DNA of 64,000 nucleotides from Thermoplasmata archaeon (lineage in GTDB: Archaea; Thermoplasmatota; Thermoplasmata; Thermoplasmatales; GCA-001856825), in assembly GCA_021792255.1 (NCBI GenBank), contig JAJYUZ010000002.1, positions 181,332 to 245,331 on the forward strand, written 5' to 3'. Positions 8,123-16,545 of this stretch are shown here, in pieces. Within the stretch, counting starts at the first letter, position 1. Every line of letters begins with the position of its first letter. Under the pieces are notes generated by a model. That model worked only from the letters and a program-made list of their open reading frames with translations. It ran no database searches and had not been told where the DNA came from. A program made the position numbers and the translations under genes.

Positions 8123-9390
8123 TTTACGATTCCCAATTTAAGGGGCCTAGCAAGGTGCCTTCGAGCAATAATGGGTACTTCATAAAATCCCGGAGCTATT
8201 TCCCTGTTCTCAGTCCTTTCTTCTCCTTTATTGCTCCTCGCTCCGCACTTCCTGCATCTGAATCCCCCACTTCTTCCGACGCTTTCCATCCTTGTCTTGC
8301 ATTTTGGGCACAAGGGAGGTCTGATTTCCTTGATCCTGGATACGGAAATGACCTCAATTTTTTCTATGTTGATGAATCCAACTTTTGTGATACCTCCATA
8401 GACCCTTACCTCGTCCCCTCTAGTCAATTTTGACAGTAGAGTTCTAAATTCCTTGGTAGGCTCCATCGCTACGACCCTTATTTTTTTTCCATTAGATTCA
8501 ATATCGAAGCTTAGAATTCCCCCTCTGCTCCAGGAGGGTTCTGAAGAAACGAAACCCCTGATTATTGAAGAACTGTAGAGTTTAGATTCTTCAATGGTTC
8601 TCTCTACGAGATGATCGTCTGTTGCCTGATTAGTCTTGTATATTACAAAAGATGAAAAAGGCTCGCTCTTGATGTACCTCTCATAGTCAATAAGTCTCGT
8701 CGGTTCGATGCTCCTGATACCAAAAAGGACCGGTGTCTTGGTTGTTGGCCTAATTGCATTGTAGTTGTTCTTAAAATCAAAATTGTCGAAGGTATCAACG
8801 AATGTTCTTTCAATCAACTTCGAGCTCGAGTCATCGACAAAATGGCTTCCGCTCCACATTTCTCTTTCGAGATACGCTATCAACTCATAGGTAGGGTTCC
8901 TCTCTGGCCATGAGATCGCTGCGTTGGCTCCTACTATACCAACCTGTCCATTTATCGACCAAAAGTCTCCCTTGACCTTATCCACCACCTTTGCATAGTC
9001 TACGAATTCTCTAACGGCATCCCAGTAGAAATTCTCATCATTCTTTTCTCTCCCGATCACCAGGGCCGGATTTGTATCCTTTTCCTTGGGGGAGAATTTT
9101 TCGATTATGGACATTATATCGATGTCCATTCTTTCTTCCCGGTACCGTTTGAAAGAGTTGATACTTTCCTCACCAATTCTTCCGACGACCTCTTTTTTGC
9201 CTTCTCCCCTCCCAAGCGTCAGGGAAATGGCAGCATTTCCCCTGGTTTTCAGCGGAATGTTGGGGTTCAACCTTACCAACCTTGGAAAACCTATTAGATC
9301 CAGATTTGAGTTCTTCAAAATCTCTATGGTCAGATAAGTAGTGCACATTTCTGTACGGGAATCAGTGTCATCGATACCGAGAATGGGCAC
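8119..9390 (-). CDS. tiaS: tRNA(Ile2) 2-agmatinylcytidine synthetase TiaS
   Basis: ATP-dependent enzyme that attaches agmatine to C34 of the CAU-anticodon tRNA-Ile, allowing AUA decoding in archaea. The 423-residue protein starts with the diagnostic MPILGIDDTDSRTEMCTTYL, which binds ATP and the modified base. It has an OB-fold region in the second half and ends with a zinc ribbon (CPKC at 361-364, CRKC at 379-382). It overlaps adjacent genes by four bases downstream and one base upstream (uppS), so it sits mid-operon. Confidence 0.93.
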   Translation of the reverse strand: MPILGIDDTDSRTEMCTTYLTIEILKNSNLDLIGFPRLVRLNPNIPLKTRGNAAISLTLGRGEGKKEVVGRIGEESINSFKRYREERMDIDIMSIIEKFSPKEKDTNPALVIGREKNDENFYWDAVREFVDYAKVVDKVKGDFWSINGQVGIVGANAAISWPERNPTYELIAYLEREMWSGSHFVDDSSSKLIERTFVDTFDNFDFKNNYNAIRPTTKTPVLFGIRSIEPTRLIDYERYIKSEPFSSFVIYKTNQATDDHLVERTIEESKLYSSSIIRGFVSSEPSWSRGGILSFDIESNGKKIRVVAMEPTKEFRTLLSKLTRGDEVRVYGGITKVGFINIEKIEVISVSRIKEIRPPLCPKCKTRMESVGRSGGFRCRKCGARSNKGEERTENREIAPGFYEVPIIARRHLARPLKLGIVK

Positions 9391-10175
9391 TATTTTCCGT
9401 ACCTCCTCTGTCTTTTCTGATAATCTCTGACCGCCTTTAGGAGGTCAAGTTTGGTGATATCAGGCCAGTATACGTCAGTAAAATACAACTCTGAATAGGC
9501 CGACTGCCATAAGAGAAAATTGCTAATCCTCTCCTCTCCCGAGGTCCTGATGACAAGATCTGGATCTTCCATCTCTCCAGTGTAGAGATATTTTTCAATC
9601 AGTTTCTCGTTAATGTCTTCAGGTTCGAGCTTGCCCTTCTTGACTTCCTTTGAAATGTTCTTTATCGCGTCAAGAATCTCTTCTCTACCTCCGTACGCTA
9701 TTGCAACATTCAGTTGGTACTTATCAAAATTCTTGGTGTATTCTTCGGCCCTCTTAGCAGCTTCCTTGACGAACTCTGGAAGAAGCTCAGTCTTCCCAAT
9801 CAGTCTCACCTTAATTCTGTTTTTTGTAATTCTTTCGTCCTGTATAATGTCCTGGAAGCTGTTAGCATATAGGTTCATAAGATATTCTATTTCTGATGAA
9901 TCTCTTTTGAAATTCTCAGTAGAAAAAGCATAGACAGTCACTATCTTGATTCCTATATCGTAGGCCCAGTCCAGAAACTCCTCGAGTCTCTCTTTGCCCA
10001 ACAGGTGTCCTTTATCTCTAGAAACGCTCAGTTGTCTTGCGAACCTTCTGTTACCATCCATTATGACTGCAATGTGCTTTGGCAGCGGATCTTTTCTGAT
10101 GTCCTCTAAGAGACTCTGTTCGTACATTTCTCTTATCCCTGAGAGGACAGAGTTGAAGAATCCCTGTTTCGGCAT
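9390..10175 (-). CDS. uppS: Cis-prenyltransferase (undecaprenyl/polyprenyl diphosphate synthase type)
   Basis: Adds isopentenyl diphosphate units in cis to make the polyprenyl carrier lipid used for protein N-glycosylation and other glycan assembly. The 261-residue protein shows the family signature HIAVIMDGNRRFAR with catalytic D40, the TVYAFSTENF helix, and the C-terminal RTSGEERISNFLLWQSAYSELYF motif. Its stop shares one base with the tiaS start. The preceding tRNA methyltransferase gene ends 32 bases upstream, making this the second gene of the operon. Confidence 0.93.
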   Translation of the reverse strand: MPKQGFFNSVLSGIREMYEQSLLEDIRKDPLPKHIAVIMDGNRRFARQLSVSRDKGHLLGKERLEEFLDWAYDIGIKIVTVYAFSTENFKRDSSEIEYLMNLYANSFQDIIQDERITKNRIKVRLIGKTELLPEFVKEAAKRAEEYTKNFDKYQLNVAIAYGGREEILDAIKNISKEVKKGKLEPEDINEKLIEKYLYTGEMEDPDLVIRTSGEERISNFLLWQSAYSELYFTDVYWPDITKLDLLKAVRDYQKRQRRYGK

Positions 10176-10207
10176 GCGCCCTTAAATGGATAAAAGGGAT
10201 AAATTGT

Positions 10208-11101
10208 TTACTTCTTTCTCATTCGGAAATAAAATAAGGAAGAAGATGGAGAATAACCGTGGACTATCCTGCTCTGTACGACTTCTACTCCCTTAAATTC
10301 TATTTTATCCTTTCTATTCGAAATATGAGTCAGGTGAATGATGGTTCCTCGTCCCAAGCTCGAAACAACATTCTGGAACACACTCAATGGCTGGGATGGA
10401 TTATTCATTAATACCTGATCTACTCCTTCAAAGCAATCGAGGATTCTGTTGGAATCTGCGACCAGCACCTCTCCACAAACCTTGTTCAACTTCATGTTTT
10501 GCCTGAGCAATTTTGTAGCATCTTGGTTCATATCAATTGAAAGGACTTTTACTCCACTTTTCAGGAGGGGGATTGACAAAGGCCCAACACCAGCATACAT
10601 ATCCACTACCAACCCCGTCTTAACCGTTTGAAAGCAGCTTTTAATAATATCTCTCCTCAATCCCGCCAGACGAGGAGAGAAATATGCCCGTTCAAGGTTC
10701 ACCAAGTACCTGAATCCGTTTTCTTTGTGAATGCCAGCTGGCTCTCCCGTGCCATAAATTCTCCTTAGCTTTCTGATCCTGAAGGATCCTTCTACCCCCT
10801 CATCCAGGAAAATTGCTCTGGGTGATTGTTTTTCCTTGATTTCTTCTAATATTCGCTCCCATCCCTCTCTTTGCTTTATTACAAAGAAGTCGGAGATTCT
10901 TTCAAAGCTGCCGACATGAGTCATTCTTCTCGTCACGTTCACTTCGAATTCTGTTTCGTCCTCAGAATGCTTGACCGGTACAAGAATCCAGGTTCCCTCT
11001 CTTTTTACTTTATAACCAGGAAGGAGTTCGCCCATTCGCTTCAGTCTGTCTATCTCTTTCTTCGCATCGATTTGAGGAACTTTTATGTATGGGACTCTCA
11101 A
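10208..11101 (-). CDS. Class I tRNA methyltransferase of the Trm5/Tyw2 family
   Basis: AdoMet-dependent enzyme of 297 residues acting on or near G37 of tRNA. The family linker NLERAYFSPRLAGLR lies at 136-150, followed by the AdoMet loop VVDMYAGVGPLSIP (165-178) and an acidic strand end at LSIDMN (188-192). The N-terminal D1-like domain is short. The motif usually written N-L-P or N-P-P-Y in related enzymes is NNPSQ here (233-237), so either a divergent Trm5 (m1G37) or a Tyw2/Taw2-like transferase is possible. First gene of the five-gene operon that runs to 7053. Confidence 0.78.
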   Translation of the reverse strand: MRVPYIKVPQIDAKKEIDRLKRMGELLPGYKVKREGTWILVPVKHSEDETEFEVNVTRRMTHVGSFERISDFFVIKQREGWERILEEIKEKQSPRAIFLDEGVEGSFRIRKLRRIYGTGEPAGIHKENGFRYLVNLERAYFSPRLAGLRRDIIKSCFQTVKTGLVVDMYAGVGPLSIPLLKSGVKVLSIDMNQDATKLLRQNMKLNKVCGEVLVADSNRILDCFEGVDQVLMNNPSQPLSVFQNVVSSLGRGTIIHLTHISNRKDKIEFKGVEVVQSRIVHGYSPSSSLFYFRMRKK

Positions 11102-11141
11102 CGTAGGAAAATGTATTTATTTAATATAACTTTGGGAATTT

Positions 11142-11447
11142 GTGTTCTGTCCTAAATGTGGATCTATGATGTTCCCAAAAGGTGATTTTTGGGTCTGCAG
11201 GAAATGCGGAAATACCTTTCAAATCAAAGAAGAAGAGAAGAAGGGGATAGTGGAGAAAGGGAAAAAGAAAGAAACGATAGTTGTAGAAAAAGAGGAAATC
11301 AATCTTCCGATAGACAAGACCGTCCAGTGTCCAAAATGCCACGAGTTCGGTGTCTACTGGGAGGCCATGCAGACCAGAGCCGCGGACGAACCGGAAACTA
11401 GATTCTACACGTGCACTCACTGCGGCCACAGATGGAGAGAGTACTGA
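11142..11447 (+). CDS. tfs: Transcription factor S (TFS), RNA cleavage factor
   Basis: Archaeal TFIIS homologue that rescues backtracked RNA polymerase by stimulating transcript cleavage. Its 101 residues carry two zinc ribbons. The N-terminal one uses C3, C6, C19 and C22. The C-terminal one uses C63, C66, C91 and C94 and contains the catalytic acidic hairpin ADEPET (D82, E83). A lysine-rich linker joins them. The start is a GTG at 11142, required because the first zinc pair begins at residue 3. The gene is divergent from the tRNA methyltransferase and shares a 40-base A/T-rich promoter gap. Confidence 0.93.
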   Translation: MFCPKCGSMMFPKGDFWVCRKCGNTFQIKEEEKKGIVEKGKKKETIVVEKEEINLPIDKTVQCPKCHEFGVYWEAMQTRAADEPETRFYTCTHCGHRWREY

Positions 11448-11507
11448 ATCCTCCATAATCCCATATTGGAATTATTTTCGATATTGCGCGTTGCCTTTAT
11501 TTTGGAA

Positions 11508-11903
11508 TTATCCGAATCCCACTACGTCCTTCTTCTTCTGTAAAGTCGGCATTGGAATTGGAGGGGGAAGACGCAAATCCCTCGCAATAAGTATAGTTTC
11601 AATCACTGACGAGGAGAAAATTGCTGTTTGAACCTCGTTGGCCACAGAATCGGGGAGAATCTTATCCTTCTTCCACTTGACTTCGAATTCTTCATCACCC
11701 TGATAAAGCAAAGAACCTTCAAGCGAAATGGCTCCCAGAGCCGAAAATGATGAGGTGAATTTGTAGACAATTCTTGAGAATTCGTTTTCTTTCCTAACGT
11801 CTACTATCGTAAGATTTTGATCTATCCTCACTTCTTGGGGCCTGGTGTCGATAACGGTGTATCTTCTTCCCTCTATCGAGGTAATCTCAAGATCTTTTAT
11901 CAC
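11508..11903 (-). CDS. Conserved archaeal protein of unknown function (possibly SecB-like)
   Basis: 131-residue soluble protein starting with GTG at 11903. The first 100 residues alternate beta-strand-like segments, followed by a helix (about 90-110) and a proline-rich tail LRLPPPIPMPT. The pattern of a beta-barrel-like body, helix and proline-rich end recalls SecB-like archaeal proteins, but this is only a resemblance. It lies between tfs (convergent) and queC with its own A/T-rich upstream region. No catalytic motif is visible. Confidence 0.55.
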   Translation of the reverse strand: MIKDLEITSIEGRRYTVIDTRPQEVRIDQNLTIVDVRKENEFSRIVYKFTSSFSALGAISLEGSLLYQGDEEFEVKWKKDKILPDSVANEVQTAIFSSSVIETILIARDLRLPPPIPMPTLQKKKDVVGFG

Positions 11904-11975
11904 AATTCGTCAGTATAATTCAGATAAATTGTTTTTCCTTTCCGGAATACAGATCAGGTGATCACCGAATACCAA

Positions 11976-12707
11976 TCACTTATTTCTGATCTTCAGAAAT
12001 TCCGAATAAAATTCAGGGATGCTTTCGTATTCGATTGGGTCTTCCGAGTCTGCCTGCATAAAGCCCTTGAGTCTAAGCTTGCATGAATCACAAACTCCAC
12101 ATGCCTTTTCTCCTCCCTTATAGCAAGACCAAGTGAGTTCTAGTGGTGTTTTCAACCTGATGGCAAGTCTTACTATATCTGCCTTGGAGTACCTAAGGAG
12201 TGGGGCCTCAACCTCGATGCTTCCACCCTCCACAGTCTTCTTGGTAGCCAGACTGAAAGTTTTATTGATCGACTCAAAATATTCGGGTCTACAGTCTGGA
12301 TAGCCAGAATAATCGAGTGAGTTGGCCCCTATGAAAATTTTTGATGAATCAGTGACCTCTGCAAGTCCCAGTGCTATCGAAAGCATTATCGTATTCCTTG
12401 CAGGAACATAGGTCACCGGTATCTCCTTACCTATGTCGTTGAGAGATTTTTCAGGAACCGAAATATCATCGGTCAAAGCGCTTCCACCTATCATTCTCAG
12501 GTCCATTTTCATGATCTTGTGTTTGACCCTGTAGTAGTCCGCAATCTTTCTGGCTGACTCCAGCTCCTTGCTGTGTCGCTGCCCATAATCAAAAGACAGC
12601 GCCACTACTTCATAGCCTTGCGAAACAGCATAGGAAAGAAGAGTAGAACTGTCGAGTCCACCCGACAGCAGACTTACTGCTTTCTTATTTCCAGATCGAT
12701 TTAGCAT
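11976..12707 (-). CDS. queC: 7-cyano-7-deazaguanine synthase QueC
   Basis: Converts 7-carboxy-7-deazaguanine to preQ0, the shared precursor of archaeosine and queuosine, using ATP and ammonia. The 243 residues include the ATP-pyrophosphatase loop SGGLDSS (15-21) and the zinc-site cysteines C195, C203, C206 and C209 in CYKGGEKACGVCDSC. The gene overlaps queD by 23 bases, forming a two-gene operon for deazaguanine synthesis. QueE, needed between them, is not in the window. Confidence 0.94.
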   Translation of the reverse strand: MLNRSGNKKAVSLLSGGLDSSTLLSYAVSQGYEVVALSFDYGQRHSKELESARKIADYYRVKHKIMKMDLRMIGGSALTDDISVPEKSLNDIGKEIPVTYVPARNTIMLSIALGLAEVTDSSKIFIGANSLDYSGYPDCRPEYFESINKTFSLATKKTVEGGSIEVEAPLLRYSKADIVRLAIRLKTPLELTWSCYKGGEKACGVCDSCKLRLKGFMQADSEDPIEYESIPEFYSEFLKIRNK

Positions 12708-13173
12708 ACTGACCAGGTCCTTCGTGAACTTCTATTTCCACCTGCTCCACGTTCAGTCCTAGAGATTTGACAAACTTGTCTAGAATATATTCGCTCAAGC
12801 ACTCTGCCGTTGTGTCCTTCACCGGCAAAACTCTACACTCTTCCTCAGGGAAGCTGTACTTTTTACCTTCTAAGCTGACAGTAAGGTTGCCTTCTTTCCT
12901 TTCAAAGACTATTCCTCTTCTCTTCTCTGGGATGAGAACCCTGTGGTCAAGAAAATCCGCGATTTCTCTCAAATTAGACTTACCCTTTGTGAAGTCTAGA
13001 AAATAGGTCTTGTCATCCATCGCACCGATGATCTTGACAGAAATAGAATAGTCGTGGCCGTGAATCCTAGAGCATTTCCAGTCTCCCGGAATAAAGTGGG
13101 CTGAGGAAAATCTTATGTTTGAGTAATTCCCATCTATGAATATCTCCACGGCAGGGTATCTACATTTACGCAA
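12685..13173 (-). CDS. queD: 6-carboxytetrahydropterin synthase QueD
   Basis: Second step of 7-deazaguanine synthesis, converting dihydroneopterin triphosphate to 6-carboxytetrahydropterin. The 162-residue protein belongs to the 6-pyruvoyl-tetrahydropterin synthase family. Zinc ligands H26 (RFSSAHF), H38 and H40 (IHGHDY) and the catalytic C34 just before them are visible. A loop of about 25 residues in the middle (KRRGIVFERKEGNLTVSLEG) is longer than in short bacterial QueD. First gene of the queD-queC operon. Confidence 0.9.
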   Translation of the reverse strand: MRKCRYPAVEIFIDGNYSNIRFSSAHFIPGDWKCSRIHGHDYSISVKIIGAMDDKTYFLDFTKGKSNLREIADFLDHRVLIPEKRRGIVFERKEGNLTVSLEGKKYSFPEEECRVLPVKDTTAECLSEYILDKFVKSLGLNVEQVEIEVHEGPGQYAKSIWK

Positions 13174-13229
13174 AAATCCTTTGGGGTAGAGTCAGCAAGA
13201 ATTATATGTACTGTGAGAGTTAAGAGGAT

Positions 13230-13571
13230 ATGACCAAAATACTCTACTTGGTTATGAGTGGAAAAGAAGCAGAACAGAAATTCGACATGGCGATCATCTC
13301 AGCTCTTAGAATGATCGAAAACAAGAGGGTAGAAAAGATGAAGCTATTGTTCTATGGGCCAAGTGAGACGCTTCTCGCTCAAGTAACTGGCGAAAGAGCA
13401 GAAACGATAAAGAAGCTCATTGGTTACGGTGCAGTGGACTCTGCCTGCACTATGTTTGCCAAAAACATGAAGATAGAAAATGAACTGAATATTCTAGGGG
13501 TCCCTCTCGAAGCCTATGGACAGAGGTTAGCTGCCCTCCTAGGGGAGGGTTATATCCCGGTCTCATTCTGA
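13230..13571 (+). CDS. DsrE-like small protein
   Basis: 113-residue alpha/beta protein resembling the DsrE/DsrF/YchN sulphur-relay fold: a first strand ILYLVMSG, a helix, the strand KLLFYGPSE, the KKLIGYGAVDSACTMFAKN helix with a Cys near residue 81, and the closing LLGEGYIPVSF typical of the family. Whether that Cys carries sulphur is unknown. The upstream segment has a plausible A/T-rich box (ATTATATGTAC at about 13200). Its 3' end overlaps the convergent HerA-like gene by 22 bases. Confidence 0.65.
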   Translation: MTKILYLVMSGKEAEQKFDMAIISALRMIENKRVEKMKLLFYGPSETLLAQVTGERAETIKKLIGYGAVDSACTMFAKNMKIENELNILGVPLEAYGQRLAALLGEGYIPVSF

Positions 13572-15214
13572 GACTCAATGTATTCTGGCTGCGATTGATC
13601 ACCAATTGGAGGAATAAGCAGAAGACTGGTGTTAGAGGGCATCTCTCCTCTCTTCTCTCTAAAAGCGGAAAATATCACGTTCGGATAAAACTTCATTTTC
13701 TCCAGCATCCTCCCCCTTCTGTTTAGGTCAGAGTATTCGCACTCCACCGGGATTTTCCTGTCGTCTTTTATGATCACCAGATCTGGGCGATGTCCATCAT
13801 AATCTAGGCCTTCGTACACTTCATATCCCTTGCTTTTGAAAAAGAAGTAGGATCTGGTGATGAGGTACCTATGAAACAACGATTCGTTTCCTTTCACGTG
13901 TCTAGAACCGATCTTTTCGTAATACTCCATCTCAAGGTGCACTTTTCCATCTACGATCGTCGCTAGACCAAGCGAAACCAGATGGCTCAGGTAGGCTGGG
14001 TCTATGTTCTCGGGGAATTCCTGATCTACAAATTCCCTGCTCCCGTCAAAATCGTAGAACTCTTCAGAGACCGAAAATTCCCTAGTCTGTTCTGCCAATC
14101 TTGTTGTTCCCGTAAACAAGCTCCCAGTTCTTGGCACAAGACAATTAAAGTGATAGAAGTCGGGAGCCCTCAGAATCCTGCCATCCCGTCTGAAAGTGTA
14201 CGCGTCCTCATCAGAGAGCTGGAAAAGGAAGAAATTATGGACATTTGTCTTTATGCTGGAAGCTAGTGTCGGATCCAATCCCGAGAGCGACTGCGTGCTC
14301 ATCAGCGCCCAGAGAGAGAACTTTCTGCCTTCGGTCACAATTCTCTGTGAAATATGAGGAGACAGGGTTTGGAACTCGTCCATTATCACCACTACATCCT
14401 TCATTCTCCTTAGAATAATATTGTTCCAAATCTTGTAGAGAAGCATAATGGAAAATGGTCTGGAAAGGGAAGAAGGAGAGTACTCCCCTGATAGTTCCAC
14501 ATAGAGCGTGCTGTCAAGTTTCGAAATGTCGTAAAAGTCCTCTCTTGATGAGAACATTCGTTTCGATACTTCGTTTGAAATCAGCGGCAGTATCTTATTG
14601 ACCGTAGAAGAGATGAAGTCGTACCCCTGATTGAATATTGAGAGGAATTCTGTCCTTTCGTCTGGTTCGAGAGATGAGGCAAAATCCTTCCTCTTGTAAT
14701 AATTCAATAGCAGGTCTGCGAGGTCCTGTATTGTAGGGGTAACTTTGTACTTTAGCAGCAACCTGGTCACGATGGTGAAGATCAACTCTATCCTAGGGCC
14801 CCACGTGCCTATAGAAAAGGCAGACTCACTTGAAAATATGTCTTTCAGAGTCTGAACGACCAGCTCCTCGTTTATCAGCCTCTCCCTTTCGTTCCGGTAC
14901 GGCAGTACTGACATCAAATTGAATTTCAGGTATCCAGTGCGTACTCCAGAATAAGGTGACAGAGTTATGACAGAAGAGTCAGGCTTCCCATATTTCCACA
15001 GCTCCCCGTGAGGATCGAACACGATAACTTTTTTTCCGTCTTCTTCATACAATCGAATCAACTGAACGAGCAGGTTGGACTTACCCGTTCCAGTCTTTCC
15101 AAGTATGAGAGAGTGATTTTCCAAAAATTCTGGAGGAAAGATTATTCTCTTCTCCTTAAGAGGGAATGGTATCCCAGATTCATAAGGCCAGTAATCCATT
15201 CTTATCACCCCCAT
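13550..15214 (-). CDS. HerA/VirB4-like ATPase with C-terminal PD-(D/E)XK-like domain
   Basis: 554-residue P-loop ATPase of the FtsK/HerA superfamily. Walker A is GKTGTGKS (39-46), followed by VIVFDPHGE (63-71); Walker B is VVVIMDEFQTL (274-284); sensor-like ALMSTQSLSGL follows at 303-313. A winged-helix-like stretch (about 400-440) leads into a C-terminal region with RPDLVII...VECEY, that is D478, E491 and E493, the spacing of a PD-(D/E)XK nuclease core. This suggests a DNA-pumping motor joined to a DNA-binding or cutting module. Last gene of a three-gene operon. No NurA partner is visible. Confidence 0.82.
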   Translation of the reverse strand: MGVIRMDYWPYESGIPFPLKEKRIIFPPEFLENHSLILGKTGTGKSNLLVQLIRLYEEDGKKVIVFDPHGELWKYGKPDSSVITLSPYSGVRTGYLKFNLMSVLPYRNERERLINEELVVQTLKDIFSSESAFSIGTWGPRIELIFTIVTRLLLKYKVTPTIQDLADLLLNYYKRKDFASSLEPDERTEFLSIFNQGYDFISSTVNKILPLISNEVSKRMFSSREDFYDISKLDSTLYVELSGEYSPSSLSRPFSIMLLYKIWNNIILRRMKDVVVIMDEFQTLSPHISQRIVTEGRKFSLWALMSTQSLSGLDPTLASSIKTNVHNFFLFQLSDEDAYTFRRDGRILRAPDFYHFNCLVPRTGSLFTGTTRLAEQTREFSVSEEFYDFDGSREFVDQEFPENIDPAYLSHLVSLGLATIVDGKVHLEMEYYEKIGSRHVKGNESLFHRYLITRSYFFFKSKGYEVYEGLDYDGHRPDLVIIKDDRKIPVECEYSDLNRRGRMLEKMKFYPNVIFSAFREKRGEMPSNTSLLLIPPIGDQSQPEYIESQNETGI

Positions 15215-15737
15215 TTATTAGAGAATACAACTCGAAGCTGGTCACTATCAGAGAATTGCCCTTCTTGAATGTCAGGGACTGCTTTCCATCTTTGCTGGAA
15301 TAGTCTCGTGCGAGGAATGGAGAAAACAGTCTGATTCTGTACAACACTCTCTTCGCCTTTCCCCCTAGTCTCTTTCTCTTGAAGGGATTCAGTGTGCGGT
15401 ACCTCTCGACCTTCAATCGTATCTCATCTCCCTTAATCAATAAGATTGCCGTCTCAGTTAAAAAAGGAAAAACAGGATCAAAATAGAATTTCGGCTTGTT
15501 AAGCAGGAATATATTTTCTTTCCAGCGATCACTCAAGAAAGATCGTTCCATTTTGTTTCCCAGTTCCTCTCTAGCGTATCGAAGGATCTCAGCTTCTTTC
15601 CCGTCGTCGTTGATGAGTATCGTAAGATTCTCATTCTTCCGGATAGTCATTTCGGTTTCTCTGTTCACCAATATCAGGTTCAGAAGCGTCTGGAGATTGT
15701 CTCTGTCCTTGACGTATATCTTCCATTTCGAATACAT
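15180..15737 (-). CDS. Uncharacterised protein co-encoded with the HerA-like ATPase
   Basis: 185-residue basic protein without recognisable family motifs. Residues 1-60 contain strand-turn-strand patterns and an acidic turn (INDDGKEAEI). Residues 110-140 are strongly basic (FKRKRLGGKAKR), which could bind nucleic acid. It overlaps the ATPase gene by 35 bases and is preceded without a gap by a 48-codon gene. Function is inferred only from the operon: an accessory or DNA-contact subunit of the ATPase. Confidence 0.6.
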   Translation of the reverse strand: MYSKWKIYVKDRDNLQTLLNLILVNRETEMTIRKNENLTILINDDGKEAEILRYAREELGNKMERSFLSDRWKENIFLLNKPKFYFDPVFPFLTETAILLIKGDEIRLKVERYRTLNPFKRKRLGGKAKRVLYRIRLFSPFLARDYSSKDGKQSLTFKKGNSLIVTSFELYSLINGGDKNGLLAL

Positions 15738-15884
15738 TCAATTCACTCCTCCAGCACTGCCATCCGTCGAGATGGAACCTTCATCAAGCAATTCTATGTC
15801 CCTGCCAATTTTTCCGAAATTAGAATTGTAGGCAATTTCATTCTCTCCTACAAAAAAGTTGGTCAATGCTTCTTTCGTTTTCAT
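15738..15884 (-). CDS. 48-residue small protein at the head of the HerA-like operon
   Basis: Short frame with ATG at 15882-15884 and TGA at 15738-15740, directly abutting the next gene's start. A Shine-Dalgarno-like AGAGGTG lies about five bases upstream, unusually strong for this genome, which supports translation. The product (MKTKEALTNFFVGENEIAYN..., ending DGSAGGVN) is acidic and Gly/Ser-rich at the C-terminus, and has no transmembrane segment. No family is recognised. Its tight packing with the two downstream genes suggests a shared function. Confidence 0.55.
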   Translation of the reverse strand: MKTKEALTNFFVGENEIAYNSNFGKIGRDIELLDEGSISTDGSAGGVN

Positions 15885-16136
15885 AAAAACACCTCTAATC
15901 CATTTTCGACGATTCACTAATTTTCAAGAGTCTTCATCAAGGTTAAATAAGCCATTTGTCCGGATTCAAAGCTAAAAATCACACTATTCTCAAGCAGGCA
16001 ATACGCACCGCTTTTGTCAGAAAACCTTAGTCCTATACACGAAAATGGATTACAAGATTGAATTCGACCCAGATATATAAGCTTTAACAGTTATAAGAAT
16101 GGAAAGAAAATAAAATAATAAAAAATTAAGATGAGT

Positions 16137-16406
16137 TTACTTGTACTTTATCTTGGAAGACGCACTGAAGTGTACTTTGTTCTTGGAGGGGACCTTTATG
16201 ATTTGCTTTGTCCTTGGATTCTTAGCATTCCTCGCCTTTGTCTGTTTCCTCGAGAAAATTCCGAATCCTGCTATCCTTACCTTCTGCCCCTTGTTTATGT
16301 TCGTCACAATAGCCTTGAAGGTTCCCCTAATTACTGACTCAGCACTTCTGACAGATACGCCGGAACTCTTGGCGATGTCTCTGGCAATCTCGTTTATTCC
16401 GACCAT
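16137..16406 (-). CDS. hta: HU-like chromatin protein HTa
   Basis: Thermoplasmatales-specific nucleoid protein of the bacterial HU/IHF family that replaces eukaryote-like histones in this order. The 89 residues give the complete HU fold: helical dimerisation part INEIARDIAKSSGVSVRSAESVI, the beta saddle VRIAGFGIFSRKQTKARNAKNPRT, and the DNA-clamping arm ending VPSKNKVHFSASSKIKYK. The conserved GFG and N-P turns are present. A strong TATA box ends about 17 bases upstream of the ATG, indicating a leaderless, probably highly expressed transcript. Confidence 0.95.
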   Translation of the reverse strand: MVGINEIARDIAKSSGVSVRSAESVIRGTFKAIVTNINKGQKVRIAGFGIFSRKQTKARNAKNPRTKQIIKVPSKNKVHFSASSKIKYK

Positions 16407-16422
16407 ATTGAGAATATCTACA

Positions 16423-16436
16423 TTTAATATATAAAG
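16423..16436 (-). promoter_or_regulatory. TATA box of the HTa gene
   Basis: On the minus strand the sequence CTTTATATATTAAA lies 17-30 bases upstream of the HTa start codon, an archaeal TATA-box spacing for a transcript that starts at or next to the ATG. Confidence 0.7.
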
Positions 16437-16545
16437 TTAGTGCTATTTTTAAAATCACGGCTGGTATGAGGAATATCCATTTTATATGAAATATCTTATA
16501 GAATACATCAAATATAAATAAGTAGGGTTTAAATACTCCAAGAGT

